Shown here in pieces: positions 1-7,290 of a stretch of 14,068 bases of DNA. Under the pieces are notes generated by a model. That model was given only the letters and a program-made list of their open reading frames with translations, was not told the origin of the DNA and ran no database searches. The stretch's first letter is position 1. Each line of letters begins with the position of its first letter. A program made the position numbers and the translations under genes. The DNA is from DASWHD01 sp036393335. GTDB lineage: Bacteria; CG2-30-53-67; CG2-30-70-394. The DNA lies in NCBI GenBank assembly GCA_036393335.1, contig DASWHD010000251.1, positions 1 through 14,068 of the forward strand, read 5' to 3'.

Positions 1-2114
1 TCCGCGGCGAGCTCCGGGACGTGAGGGAGCTTGCGCCAGCGGTTGAAGTAGAAGCCGATGGCGCCGGATTTGATCGGCTTGATCTTGTGGTACTCCTCGC
101 TGCCGTCCGGCCGGCGCTCCACCACCACGATCTTGCGATCCAGCACCGTGGTGCCGCGCGAGGCGAACAGGAAGGTGTAGGGTGCGTCCTCGGCGATGCG
201 CCGGTGGAGTCGGCGCGCCAGGCGGATCTGCTCGGCCTCGTCGTACTCGCGGCGCAGGCGCTCGATCAGGGCGTCGGCCGCGGCGCTCTGGTAGCCCACG
301 AAGTTCAGCTCCTGGGGATCGGTCTGGGAGGAGTGCCAGAGCTGGAAGAGGTCGAAGTCGCGCCCCATGGACCAGCCGAGGACACAGGCGTCGAACTCGC
401 CGGTGTTGATGAAGTCCTTCAGGAAGACCGCCCACTCGAAGAGCTGGAACTGGCAGCCGACGCCGATCTTGCGCCACGCGTCCTGGGCGATGGCGCCGAT
501 CGCCTTGCGCTGCGGGTTACCGTTGTTGGTGATCAGGGCGAAGGCAAGGCGTTGGCCGCCCTTCACCCGGATGCCGTCCGGCCCCCGGTGCCAGCCGGCC
601 TCCTCCAGCAGGGCCTCGGCGCCCGCCGGATCGTAAGGCAGCGGCGCGGTGTCGGGGTCGTACCAGTTGGTCACCTTGGGATACGGGCCGGTCACCCCCT
701 CCCCCTCGCCGTACAGGAGATAGCGGATGATCGCCTCGACGTCGATCGCCATGCCCAGGGCCTTGCGCACCCGCACGTCATGAAAGAGCGGCTTGCGCTG
801 GTTATAGCCGATGTAGGTGTAGCCGCTGCCGAGGCGGGAGAAGGGCTGGTAGGTGGGGTCTTCGCGGTAGCGCGCCACCTGGTGCGGCTCGGCGCCATAG
901 CTATCGATGGTGCCGGCGCGGAACTCCAGCTCCTGGATGAAGATGTCGGGCAGCACCCGGTAGAGGTACTCGTGGTACTCGGGTGGCCCGTCCCAGTAGT
1001 CGGCGAAGCGTGCCAGGGCGATCTGTTCGTCCGACTCCCAGGCGACGAAGCGGAACGCGCCGGTGCCCACGGGCGAGCGGTTGAAGTCCGAGTCACGCAT
1101 GCCGAAGGTTGCCACCCGCGCCTCGTCCAGACCGCGCGCCCGCGCCTCGCGCTCCAGCGCCTCCCGGTTCAGCAGGTGCTCCGGCAGGATGCCCATGGCC
1201 CACGCCTCGATCGCCGGGGAGAAGAGGCGCTTGTACACCACCCAAACCCGCAGGGGATCGACCACCTCGATGTCGGCGATGGGCTCGAAATCACTGGTGC
1301 GGGGCGAGAGGTTGCGCGGGTCCATGATCGCCCGCCAGGTGAAGACCACGTCGGCGGCGGTGAACGGGTGACCGTCGTGAAACGTCACGCCGGGGCGCAG
1401 GCGGAATTCGATCACCGGCTGTTCCTGGCGCCGGGGCAACAGCTCGTCGAGGTGCGTGGCGAGGGTCTCTTCCGCCACCTCGGGACCGGCGTGGAGCCGC
1501 CCGCGCCGGTCGAATCGGTCCAGGGCCCCGGCAGGGAGCAGCGGTTCGATGCGCGCGAACAGGTCCGGCACCACCCGCGCGAGCGTCAGGGCGACGTAAG
1601 GGGGGCGGTCCACGGTCACCGGCTGGGGCGCGCCCTCAGGTTCCACGGCGGGGATGGTCGTCGCGACCCGCTGCGCCGGCCGCAGCTCGGTGGTGACGAG
1701 ATCGCCTCCCAGCGCGACCTCCAGAGCCGACCGCAGGGCGGCGATCTCGACCCCTTCCGGCAGGGGAAAGGCGGCGCGCTCCGTGATCGTCCAGCCCGTG
1801 GCCAACCGGCCGCGCAGGCGCAGCTCCTCGTCGCTGTCGAGCAGACCGTCGAAGCAGTGGTCGACGATATTGGCACTGGCGGTGTCGGCGTGGAGGATGG
1901 GGTTGAGGATGGCGGCGTCACCAATCCCGGCGTCGATGAAGCGCACCAGCCGCTCCGGGTTGCCGGTCGCCTGGCGCTCGTAGGTCGGCACCCACAGGTA
2001 GGACTGGAGGAGCACCGCCACCACCGCGACGGGCACCACGAGCATGAGGCGCTTAGTCCACATGGTCCCGGTGGACGGAGGTGGGTCCGCGCTGGGAGCC
2101 GGTCCAGTGCTCAT
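1..2114 (-). CDS. Peptide-type ABC transporter substrate-binding protein (SBP family 5), 3' end off window
   Basis: The visible part is about 704 codons, reading in from the right and still open at base 1. It should be the extracytoplasmic ligand-capture subunit of a peptide or similar ABC importer (OppA/DppA-like). Family signatures are clear: an N-terminal 'NPILHADTASANIVDHCFDGL' type segment (about residues 71-91), RPGVTFHDGHPFTAADV (240-255), SPVGTGAFRF (347-356), then YIGYN and a late FYFNRW. A hydrophobic stretch at residues 24-40 follows KR and could be a signal peptide or uncleaved anchor; I see no lipobox cysteine. ATG at 2114 is the first in-frame start; ATGs at 2063 (MWTKRLM) and 2045 are alternatives and may be the true start, since none has a good Shine-Dalgarno. 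About 125 residues (112-235) separate the N-terminal lobe from the RPGV motif, much longer than usual. Permease genes would be expected off the window. Substrate cannot be told from sequence. Confidence 0.88.
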   Translation of the reverse strand, partial: MSTGPAPSADPPPSTGTMWTKRLMLVVPVAVVAVLLQSYLWVPTYERQATGNPERLVRFIDAGIGDAAILNPILHADTASANIVDHCFDGLLDSDEELRLRGRLATGWTITERAAFPLPEGVEIAALRSALEVALGGDLVTTELRPAQRVATTIPAVEPEGAPQPVTVDRPPYVALTLARVVPDLFARIEPLLPAGALDRFDRRGRLHAGPEVAEETLATHLDELLPRRQEQPVIEFRLRPGVTFHDGHPFTAADVVFTWRAIMDPRNLSPRTSDFEPIADIEVVDPLRVWVVYKRLFSPAIEAWAMGILPEHLLNREALEREARARGLDEARVATFGMRDSDFNRSPVGTGAFRFVAWESDEQIALARFADYWDGPPEYHEYLYRVLPDIFIQELEFRAGTIDSYGAEPHQVARYREDPTYQPFSRLGSGYTYIGYNQRKPLFHDVRVRKALGMAIDVEAIIRYLLYGEGEGVTGPYPKVTNWYDPDTAPLPYDPAGAEALLEEAGWHRGPDGIRVKGGQRLAFALITNNGNPQRKAIGAIAQDAWRKIGVGCQFQLFEWAVFLKDFINTGEFDACVLGWSMGRDFDLFQLWHSSQTDPQELNFVGYQSAAADALIERLRREYDEAEQIRLARRLHRRIAEDAPYTFLFASRGTTVLDRKIVVVERRPDGSEEYHKIKPIKSGAIGFYFNRWRKLPHVPELAA

Positions 2115-2544
2115 GCCGGAGATGGAATTGCACGCACATGGCTTCAATCCGCCGAGGGCTGATGGTCACGGTGACCTCGTTCTCTGCGGCAAGCTACGGC
2201 AAAATGCGCCGCCGCGGCCAGCAGCGAAGGAGCCGTCCATCATGGCAGCACCACGAGCGAGATCGACCGGCAGTCGGCGGTGCCGCGGGACGTCGTGCGG
2301 CCGCTTTAGTTCCGACCGGTTGCAGTATGTCTATCCCGAGGACGATTCGGTCACCGGCGCCACGCCGAGCGTCGGTCCCGCGGCCAGGATTCCTGCACCG
2401 CGAGGACCCGCCGGCCCGTCATGGAAACTTGCAGGCGCCTCGGGGCAAACCGGGGAGCGCACCACCCGGGCGGTCGCCTGCGGACTCGAAACCCCGACCT
2501 TCAGCCAGGGTGAAACCCCAGCCCGGCAGCCGTTAGAAGAACTG
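2115..2544. other. Intergenic region with short inverted repeats, no gene seen
   Basis: No convincing coding sequence on either strand; plus-strand open frames here have no recognisable protein. It presumably carries the promoter and leader of the minus-strand binding-protein gene. The stretch 2431-2530 contains complementary segments: GCAGGCG near 2431 with CGCCTGC near 2474, CCGGG with CCCGG inside that, a GGGTGAAACCC mini-hairpin near 2510, and two GAAACCCC copies. I matched it to no riboswitch class. Confidence 0.4.
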
Positions 2545-2580
2545 ATGGGGAATACGGAGCCTTCATTCCGTATTCCCCAT
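2545..2580 (-). terminator. Strong hairpin downstream of the cytochrome gene, likely terminator
   Basis: ATGGGGAATACGGA (2545-2558) is a perfect 14-bp inverted repeat of TCCGTATTCCCCAT (2567-2580) with an 8-nt loop. It lies 28 bases beyond the stop of the minus-strand cytochrome gene. Read on that strand the stem is followed by CAGTTCTTCTAA, which is T-containing but not a clean T-run. It is therefore either a weak intrinsic terminator, an mRNA 3'-end stabiliser, or a dispersed palindrome. Confidence 0.55.
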
Positions 2581-2608
2581 CCTGGTGGTTAGGAGTACCT
2601 AGGGTTTG

Positions 2609-4660
2609 TCACGGGCACTGATGCGGGAAGGGATTGGTATCCACGAATTCCGCAACACATGCCGGATCGCACGGATCACACAGGTTCCTCTCCGGTCGCT
2701 GGAACTCGTGGCAGAAGTAACATCCGATGCCGGAGCCTTTCGCTGTATGGTTGTGCATCTGCTGCCAATCCCGTTTCAGGTTCTTGGCCGCATGGCACTG
2801 GCTACAGATGATCAGCCGGTCGTTGTCGTTGATCACGCCATTGCCGTCGCCGTCCTTGAGATGGTAGCCGATCGCATCCAGCTTGGTCTCGAACTCGAGC
2901 TTGAACTCATTGCTGCCATGATGACACTTGGTGCAATCATTGGCGTCGGCAGCGGGACCGATACCATGGGTGATCAACTGGTAGGCCTTGGTATTCTTCC
3001 AGGTATAGGGACCCGCTTCGCCGATGAAATCCAACCCTGACTGCGCGGCATCGTCATAACAACCGGTCATGAACATCTCCAACACGTCGAAGCTGGTCAT
3101 ATTGGTGTCGTTGTCCACCGGGTTCCACGACGTGTGGACCTTGAAGGGATACAGCTTGCCGTTGTTGATATCGCCGATGGGATACGAGAACCGCAGCATG
3201 CCGATATCATCCGGATCCGGGCTCAAGCCCTCGGTACCGTTGCGATCATAGACCCAGCTCTTGCCGGTCCAGAACCGGTACTCGGGGATCACGCCGGAAC
3301 CCTTGGTGGTGGTGCCGACCCAGGCGCCCTGGCCTTCGCAGCCGCCGGCGCTCCATTTGGGTGCTCGCCAATCCCGGGTCATCTCCGTGGGCACGCCGTC
3401 GCCGTAGGAGCTGATGTGGCAGGCGGTACAATCGACCCGCGCCACATGGCGATCCGGCTCGCTGCGCCTGCCGGCACTGGCATGTCCGCCACCGCTGTCC
3501 ATGCCCACGTGGCAGTCCACACATTTCCTCATCGTGGCACCGGTGTCGGTGGGCCTGAGGTCGTTGCCGCGGCCGGGAATCTGGTGGTTAACGGCGGCGT
3601 GGCAATCCACGCAGGTCATCCGCGCGACGCCGGCGGAGCTCAGATGCACATCGAGGCTGACTGGCGGATCCACCATGGCGGAGTCGAGGTCGCCGCGTTT
3701 GATGCCGTCACCGCCGCCGGCATCCGTATGACAGATGACCAGGCAAGATTCATTGTCTGGTAGATGCACGGTTCTTGCCATCTCGATCATGGTGGCGCCG
3801 GCCGGCATCAGATCGTAACGGGGATATTTGTGATATTTGCCATCGGCCTCTTTGACCGGGATCAGATAAGTCTTCGTGCTGCCGTCGACACAACTGGTTT
3901 TTTGCAGCGGAGAACTGGGCACGAACGTCGCATCGTAGGCATTCTGGTGGCAGGCCAGACAATCCATATCCGTGGCGGTGGCCAAGGTAGGCGGACCGAC
4001 TAGCGAAACGTGGCAGCGCAGGCACGCGTAATCGGCCAATTCGGGGTCGGTACAGTAATTGTTGCTCGCACCCCACTTGCCGGCGGGACCGGCAATGTTG
4101 ACGACGTCGGGTGTGTCCCCGAGCCAGCTACCATGGACGGAATTCAGCACATGATTTCCCGCCTGAGTGTGGCAGGCGATACAGGTGGCTGGGCCGTTAT
4201 AGCTATTGATGGTGAGATGGGCAGCGACGGTGCTGGTGCATTCCGGGGTACCGTTACAATCGCTATCGGCGCAATCGATATTGCCGTCACCATCATTATC
4301 GACCCCGTCCTTGCACACTTCCGGCCCGCCGGTCGCACAATCGGAATCGGCGCCGTCGGTCGCGCCGTCACAGTCGTTATCGACGCCGTCGGAGCAGCTC
4401 ACCTCCGGGTTCTCGGTGGGCGTGCAGCCGCCACCGCAGTCGGGGTCGGCGGCGTCGCTGGCACCGTCGCAGTCGTCATCGATGCCGTTGGTGCAGATCT
4501 CCGCGGCCCCCGGGTGGACGGCGGGGTTGTTGTCGTTGCAGTCCACGTTGGACTTGTAGCCGTCGCCATCTTTGTCGACCGGTTTGGCGGCGTGCGCCGG
4601 CAGAGCAGCCATCGAAGCTGTCAAAATGGCAGCAAAAAACATGGTAATCAGTTTGTCCAT
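2609..4660 (-). CDS. Exported multihaem cytochrome c: MopE-like metal-binding repeats fused to an OTR-type cytochrome
   Basis: 683 residues. Start is ATG at 4660 because GGAGGG lies 8 bases upstream and a signal peptide follows at once (hydrophobic 5-20, AHA-A near 22-25). Residues 27-141 hold three Cys/Asp-rich repeats of the MopE copper-binding motif type, e.g. DKDGDGYKSNVDC and GVDNDCDGATDGADSDC. Haem motifs are CXXCH at C160, C213, C234, C350, C380, C411, C576, C619 and C647, plus CX3CH (CLVICH) at C306: up to ten haems. The order CIACH, then HGSWLGDTPDVV, CLRCH, DMDCLACH, GGGDGIKRGDL, DVHL and CVDCH resembles the octahaem tetrathionate reductase family, which reduces S and N oxyanions. 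A calcium-loop-like DGDGNGVINDND (603-614) sits between haems 8 and 9, and a Cys-rich tail CDPCDPAC lies at 661-668. Location should be periplasmic or cell-surface. It appears monocistronic and is visibly less GC-rich than its neighbours. Substrate unproven. Confidence 0.9.
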   Translation of the reverse strand: MDKLITMFFAAILTASMAALPAHAAKPVDKDGDGYKSNVDCNDNNPAVHPGAAEICTNGIDDDCDGASDAADPDCGGGCTPTENPEVSCSDGVDNDCDGATDGADSDCATGGPEVCKDGVDNDGDGNIDCADSDCNGTPECTSTVAAHLTINSYNGPATCIACHTQAGNHVLNSVHGSWLGDTPDVVNIAGPAGKWGASNNYCTDPELADYACLRCHVSLVGPPTLATATDMDCLACHQNAYDATFVPSSPLQKTSCVDGSTKTYLIPVKEADGKYHKYPRYDLMPAGATMIEMARTVHLPDNESCLVICHTDAGGGDGIKRGDLDSAMVDPPVSLDVHLSSAGVARMTCVDCHAAVNHQIPGRGNDLRPTDTGATMRKCVDCHVGMDSGGGHASAGRRSEPDRHVARVDCTACHISSYGDGVPTEMTRDWRAPKWSAGGCEGQGAWVGTTTKGSGVIPEYRFWTGKSWVYDRNGTEGLSPDPDDIGMLRFSYPIGDINNGKLYPFKVHTSWNPVDNDTNMTSFDVLEMFMTGCYDDAAQSGLDFIGEAGPYTWKNTKAYQLITHGIGPAADANDCTKCHHGSNEFKLEFETKLDAIGYHLKDGDGNGVINDNDRLIICSQCHAAKNLKRDWQQMHNHTAKGSGIGCYFCHEFQRPERNLCDPCDPACVAEFVDTNPFPHQCP

Positions 4661-4668
4661 TGCGATCA

Positions 4669-4674
4669 CCCTCC
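4669..4674 (-). promoter_or_regulatory. Ribosome-binding site of the cytochrome gene
   Basis: On the minus strand GGAGGG lies 8 bases before the ATG at 4660. It fixes the start of the 683-residue protein and excludes the 40-residue longer open frame, whose extra residues look random and would precede the signal peptide. Confidence 0.8.
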
Positions 4675-4945
4675 ATCCTTGGTAATGCGGATCCCATGGG
4701 AATCGAACTACGGTTACCGATCTCTTATTGTAAAACCATGGCCAGTGCCCTCCTTTTGCCTTCTCCTCGCGGTTGAACATGCCGCGTATCGTCCCTCCCG
4801 TCAGGCGGCTTCTGGGTCCGAAGGGACCCGTAAATGGACGGAAAAAAAATTAAATGTCTTTGATTAGGTTTAATTTGACCGTAAAAGTCGCTTAAGTAGC
4901 GAGGAGCCGAGACGTTTTCGGAGGATTCATTAAAATCCTCTGCCA
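4675..4945 (-). promoter_or_regulatory. Probable promoter/leader region of the cytochrome gene, AT-rich with hairpins
   Basis: This is the upstream side of the cytochrome gene. Bases about 4835-4950 are markedly AT-rich for this genome, including an eight-A run at 4842-4849 (T-run on the gene's strand), so the promoter probably lies here. I could not assign a convincing -35/-10 pair. GAGGATT (4921-4927) and AATCCTC (4934-4940) form a perfect 7-bp hairpin with a 6-nt loop, extendable by G·T and C-G pairs; it could be an operator or a leader structure. GGGTCC (4814-4819) pairs with GGACCC (4824-4829). No known riboswitch was recognised. Confidence 0.45.
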
Positions 4946-5305
4946 TTCAGAAGTATTGCGATCAGACTACGGGACAAATGAGTTTTCTCGGTCATCCGCC
5001 GGCTGCGGCGAGTGCTCATCCTTCGGGCCTACTCACTAATGCCGTAGCGAAGCGCTTTCGCGGTGGGTCCACGACGCGGGGTGATGACGCCGTGGACGCA
5101 TCGTCTCGCCTTGCCTAAGGCTTACTTTGGGCGCGGGAGAAGCAGGGGGCGATCGATCCCCTGCTTCGGTGAGTCTGCTCGCGGTGGGTGTCGTGAGCGA
5201 AGGAAGCAGCGTTGAGTAGCGCGGGGTAGGCTGCCGCTGCCGTCGCCAGGGGGAACGGCCCCGCCACCTTGACACCTCTCCGGCGGGACGCAAGGCTCGC
5301 GGTCT
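4946..5305. other. Divergent intergenic region, no gene seen; contains a 10-bp hairpin and an 11-bp direct repeat
   Basis: No supported coding sequence. GAAGCAGGGG (5139-5148) is a perfect inverted repeat of CCCCTGCTTC (5158-5167) with a 9-nt loop and no T-run on either side. TCGCGGTGGGT occurs at 5058-5068 and again at 5179-5189. GTCCACG (5067-5073) pairs with CGTGGAC (5092-5098). The promoter of the acyl-CoA synthetase must lie in or beyond this stretch; a TTGACA at 5269-5274 has no matching -10 box. Confidence 0.4.
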
Positions 5306-7195
5306 ATGTACACGACGCTTCCGGAGATGTTTGCCGCGACGGTCGCCGCCCATGGCCACCGGCCGGCGTTCAAGGTGAAGGATGGGGACGTGTTCCGCGC
5401 CATCACCTACGCGGCGCTCGCCGAGAGCGTGCGCGACTTTGCCACCGGCCTGATTGATCTCGGGGTGGCGGGAGGGGACCACGTCGGGCTGATCGCCGAC
5501 AACTGCGTGTTGTGGATCATCTCCGACCTGGCGATCCTCCATGCGGGTGCCGCGGACGTGCCGCGCGGCTCCGACTCCACGGCGGACGAGATTGCCTACA
5601 TCCTCGCGCACGCCGACGTGCGGGTGGCGGTGCTGGAGAACGGAGAGCAACTTGCGAAGATCGAGGCGCGGCGTGACAGGCTGCCGCACCTCACGACCTG
5701 CATCATCATGGACGAGGGGTTCACCCGGACCGCCAAACACATCCTGCGCTTCGATGCCGTGGTCGAGCGCGGCGCCGCGCTCCGTGCCAAGGGAGATCGG
5801 GCCCTGGAAGAGCGGGTCGCGGCCCTCAGGGGTGACGATCTAGCCACCCTCATCTACACCTCCGGGACCACCGGCGAGCCCAAGGGAGTACAGCTCACCC
5901 ACGGCAACCTCCTGCACCAGGTGAACGTCATTTCGGACGTGGTCACCTTCACCCCGGAGGATCGCTTCCTGTCCCTGCTGCCGCCGTGGCACTCGTTCGA
6001 GCGTGCGGCGGAGTACGTGGCCATCGCCTATGGCTGTTCCACGGCCTACACCACCGTCAAGGATGTGGGGGCCGATCTGCTGCTCGAGCGACCCACCTAT
6101 ATGGCCAGCGTGCCGCGGATCTGGGAGTCGATCTACGACAAGGTGGTGGCGGCGGTGGCGCAGGAGGGACGGCGCAAGGCGGCGCTCTTCCGGCGTCTGG
6201 TGGCCATCGCGGAGGGCTACAAGCGCCTCGTCCGGATCGCGCGCGGCGTCGAGCCGCGCTACCGCATCGAGGGGTACTTCGCGGAGAAGGCGTCGCGCGC
6301 GGCGGCTCGCGTCCAGGCCGCGGCCCTGGCGCCCCTCTACCGAGTCGCGCATCACAAGTTCGCGCCGATCCGGGAAAAGACCGGCGGTTGCCTGAAGGGC
6401 GCCATCTCTGGCGGCGGTGCCCTGCCGGCCCATGTCGACCGGTTCTTCGACGCGGTGGGGCTGCAGATCCTGGAGGGCTATGGCCTGACCGAGACCTCCC
6501 CCGTGTTGGCGGTGCGCCTCCCGGGCCAGGTCAAGCTGGGCACCGTGGGGCCGGTGATCCCCGGCACCCAGGTCAAAATCGTCGGCCCGGCGGGCGAGAG
6601 CCTCCCCCCGGGCGAGACCGGCGTGATCCACGTCAAGGGGCCGCAGGTGATGCGCGGCTACTACAAGCGGCCCGAGGCGACCGCGGCGGTGCTGTCCACG
6701 GACGGTTGGCTCAATACCGGCGACCTGGGCCGTCTCACCCTCACCGGCGAGCTCTCCATCACCGGCCGCGCCAAGGACACCATCGTCCTCCTGGGGGGCG
6801 AGAACGTGGAGCCGAAGCCCGTGGAGAAGGCCCTCTCCGAGTCCCCGTACATCGGCCAGGTGATGGTGGTGGGGCAGGACCAAAAGGTCCTCGGTGCCCT
6901 GATCGTGCCGAACGAGGAACAGGTAATGGCGTATTGCAAGGAGGCGGCCCTCGGCTGTGAGACGTACGCGGAGGCCCTGGCGCACGAGGAGGTCCGCTCC
7001 CTGTTTTCTTGCGAGATCCGGCGGCTGGTGAACGTGGAGCGCGGTTTCAAGCCGTACGAGCGGGTGCGGCGTTTCGCCCTCCTCCCGGAGCCGTTCGCCG
7101 TCGGCCGCGAGCTGACCCACACGTTGAAGATGCGGCGCAACGTCATCGCCGAGATGTACGCGAAGAAGATCGAGGGAATGTTCGGGGAGCGGTAG
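5306..7195 (+). CDS. Long-chain acyl-CoA synthetase (AMP-forming fatty acid-CoA ligase)
   Basis: 629 residues, the usual length for bacterial FadD15/FAA1-type ligases. It activates a long-chain fatty acid with ATP to an acyl-adenylate and then to acyl-CoA, feeding beta-oxidation or lipid synthesis, in the cytosol or at the inner membrane. Adenylation-domain motifs are all present in order: YTSGTTGEPKG (184-194), LLPPWHSFER (224-233), GYGLTETSP (391-399), STDGWLNTGDLG (464-475), LTGELSITGRAKDTI (479-493), GGENVEPKPVE (497-507) and the C-terminal LTHTLKMRR with the catalytic lysine at about 608. ATG at 5306 gives the normal family N-terminus (YTTLPEMF); the only Shine-Dalgarno-like element is a weak AAGG 10 bases upstream. 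The TAG stop falls inside a REP-like repeat. It is followed in the same direction by dprA after 95 bases. Chain-length preference is not readable. Confidence 0.93.
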   Translation: MYTTLPEMFAATVAAHGHRPAFKVKDGDVFRAITYAALAESVRDFATGLIDLGVAGGDHVGLIADNCVLWIISDLAILHAGAADVPRGSDSTADEIAYILAHADVRVAVLENGEQLAKIEARRDRLPHLTTCIIMDEGFTRTAKHILRFDAVVERGAALRAKGDRALEERVAALRGDDLATLIYTSGTTGEPKGVQLTHGNLLHQVNVISDVVTFTPEDRFLSLLPPWHSFERAAEYVAIAYGCSTAYTTVKDVGADLLLERPTYMASVPRIWESIYDKVVAAVAQEGRRKAALFRRLVAIAEGYKRLVRIARGVEPRYRIEGYFAEKASRAAARVQAAALAPLYRVAHHKFAPIREKTGGCLKGAISGGGALPAHVDRFFDAVGLQILEGYGLTETSPVLAVRLPGQVKLGTVGPVIPGTQVKIVGPAGESLPPGETGVIHVKGPQVMRGYYKRPEATAAVLSTDGWLNTGDLGRLTLTGELSITGRAKDTIVLLGGENVEPKPVEKALSESPYIGQVMVVGQDQKVLGALIVPNEEQVMAYCKEAALGCETYAEALAHEEVRSLFSCEIRRLVNVERGFKPYERVRRFALLPEPFAVGRELTHTLKMRRNVIAEMYAKKIEGMFGER

Positions 7196-7290
7196 GAGCC
7201 GATTCCCAGCGGCGACCGTCCCTGCCACGCCATTCGCTTGCCGTCCCACGCCCTGCGGGCGTGACTCGCCGAAGGGATTCGGCTCCTACC
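7192..7290. repeat. REP-like palindromic pair (copy A), inverted, spanning the acyl-CoA synthetase stop and the dprA start
   Basis: Left unit at 7192-7216 begins GTAGGAGCCGATTC and ends GGCGACC, with a GCCG/CGGC stem. Right unit at 7266-7290 is in opposite orientation, with a perfect stem GCCGAA (7268-7273)/TTCGGC (7278-7283) and GGGA loop, ending CTCCTACC. The two units share GTAGGAGCCGA and face each other like a BIME. The left unit supplies the TAG stop (7193-7195) of the upstream gene; the right unit ends on the base before the dprA ATG. Related units occur at 11061-11124, 11367-11450 and 11486-11510. Confidence 0.8.

Noticed and set aside
21..2162. 713-codon plus-strand open frame
   Set aside because: It is antisense to the binding-protein gene. 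The plus-strand translation has no recognisable domain, whereas the minus-strand frame has the family signatures.
2470..2515. tRNA-like T-arm (TTCGAGT on the minus strand)
   Set aside because: The conserved G-C closing pair is missing and no acceptor or anticodon stem can be built around it.
2431..2530. Cobalamin, cyclic-di-GMP (GEMM), SAM riboswitch or RNase P RNA
   Set aside because: Short phrases such as GGCAAACC, GGTGAAACCCC and GAGCGCACC are reminiscent, but the conserved cores of these RNAs are absent.
4661..4780. Forty-codon N-terminal extension of the cytochrome gene
   Set aside because: The internal ATG at 4660 has a good ribosome-binding site and starts a signal peptide; the extension would bury it.
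5269..5310. Sigma-70 promoter at TTGACA for the acyl-CoA synthetase
   Set aside because: No -10-like hexamer at 16-18 bases; position 5292-5297 is AAGGCT.
5840..7249. 469-codon minus-strand open frame
   Set aside because: Antisense to the acyl-CoA synthetase and rich in His/Arg/Gly, as expected for a GC-rich shadow.
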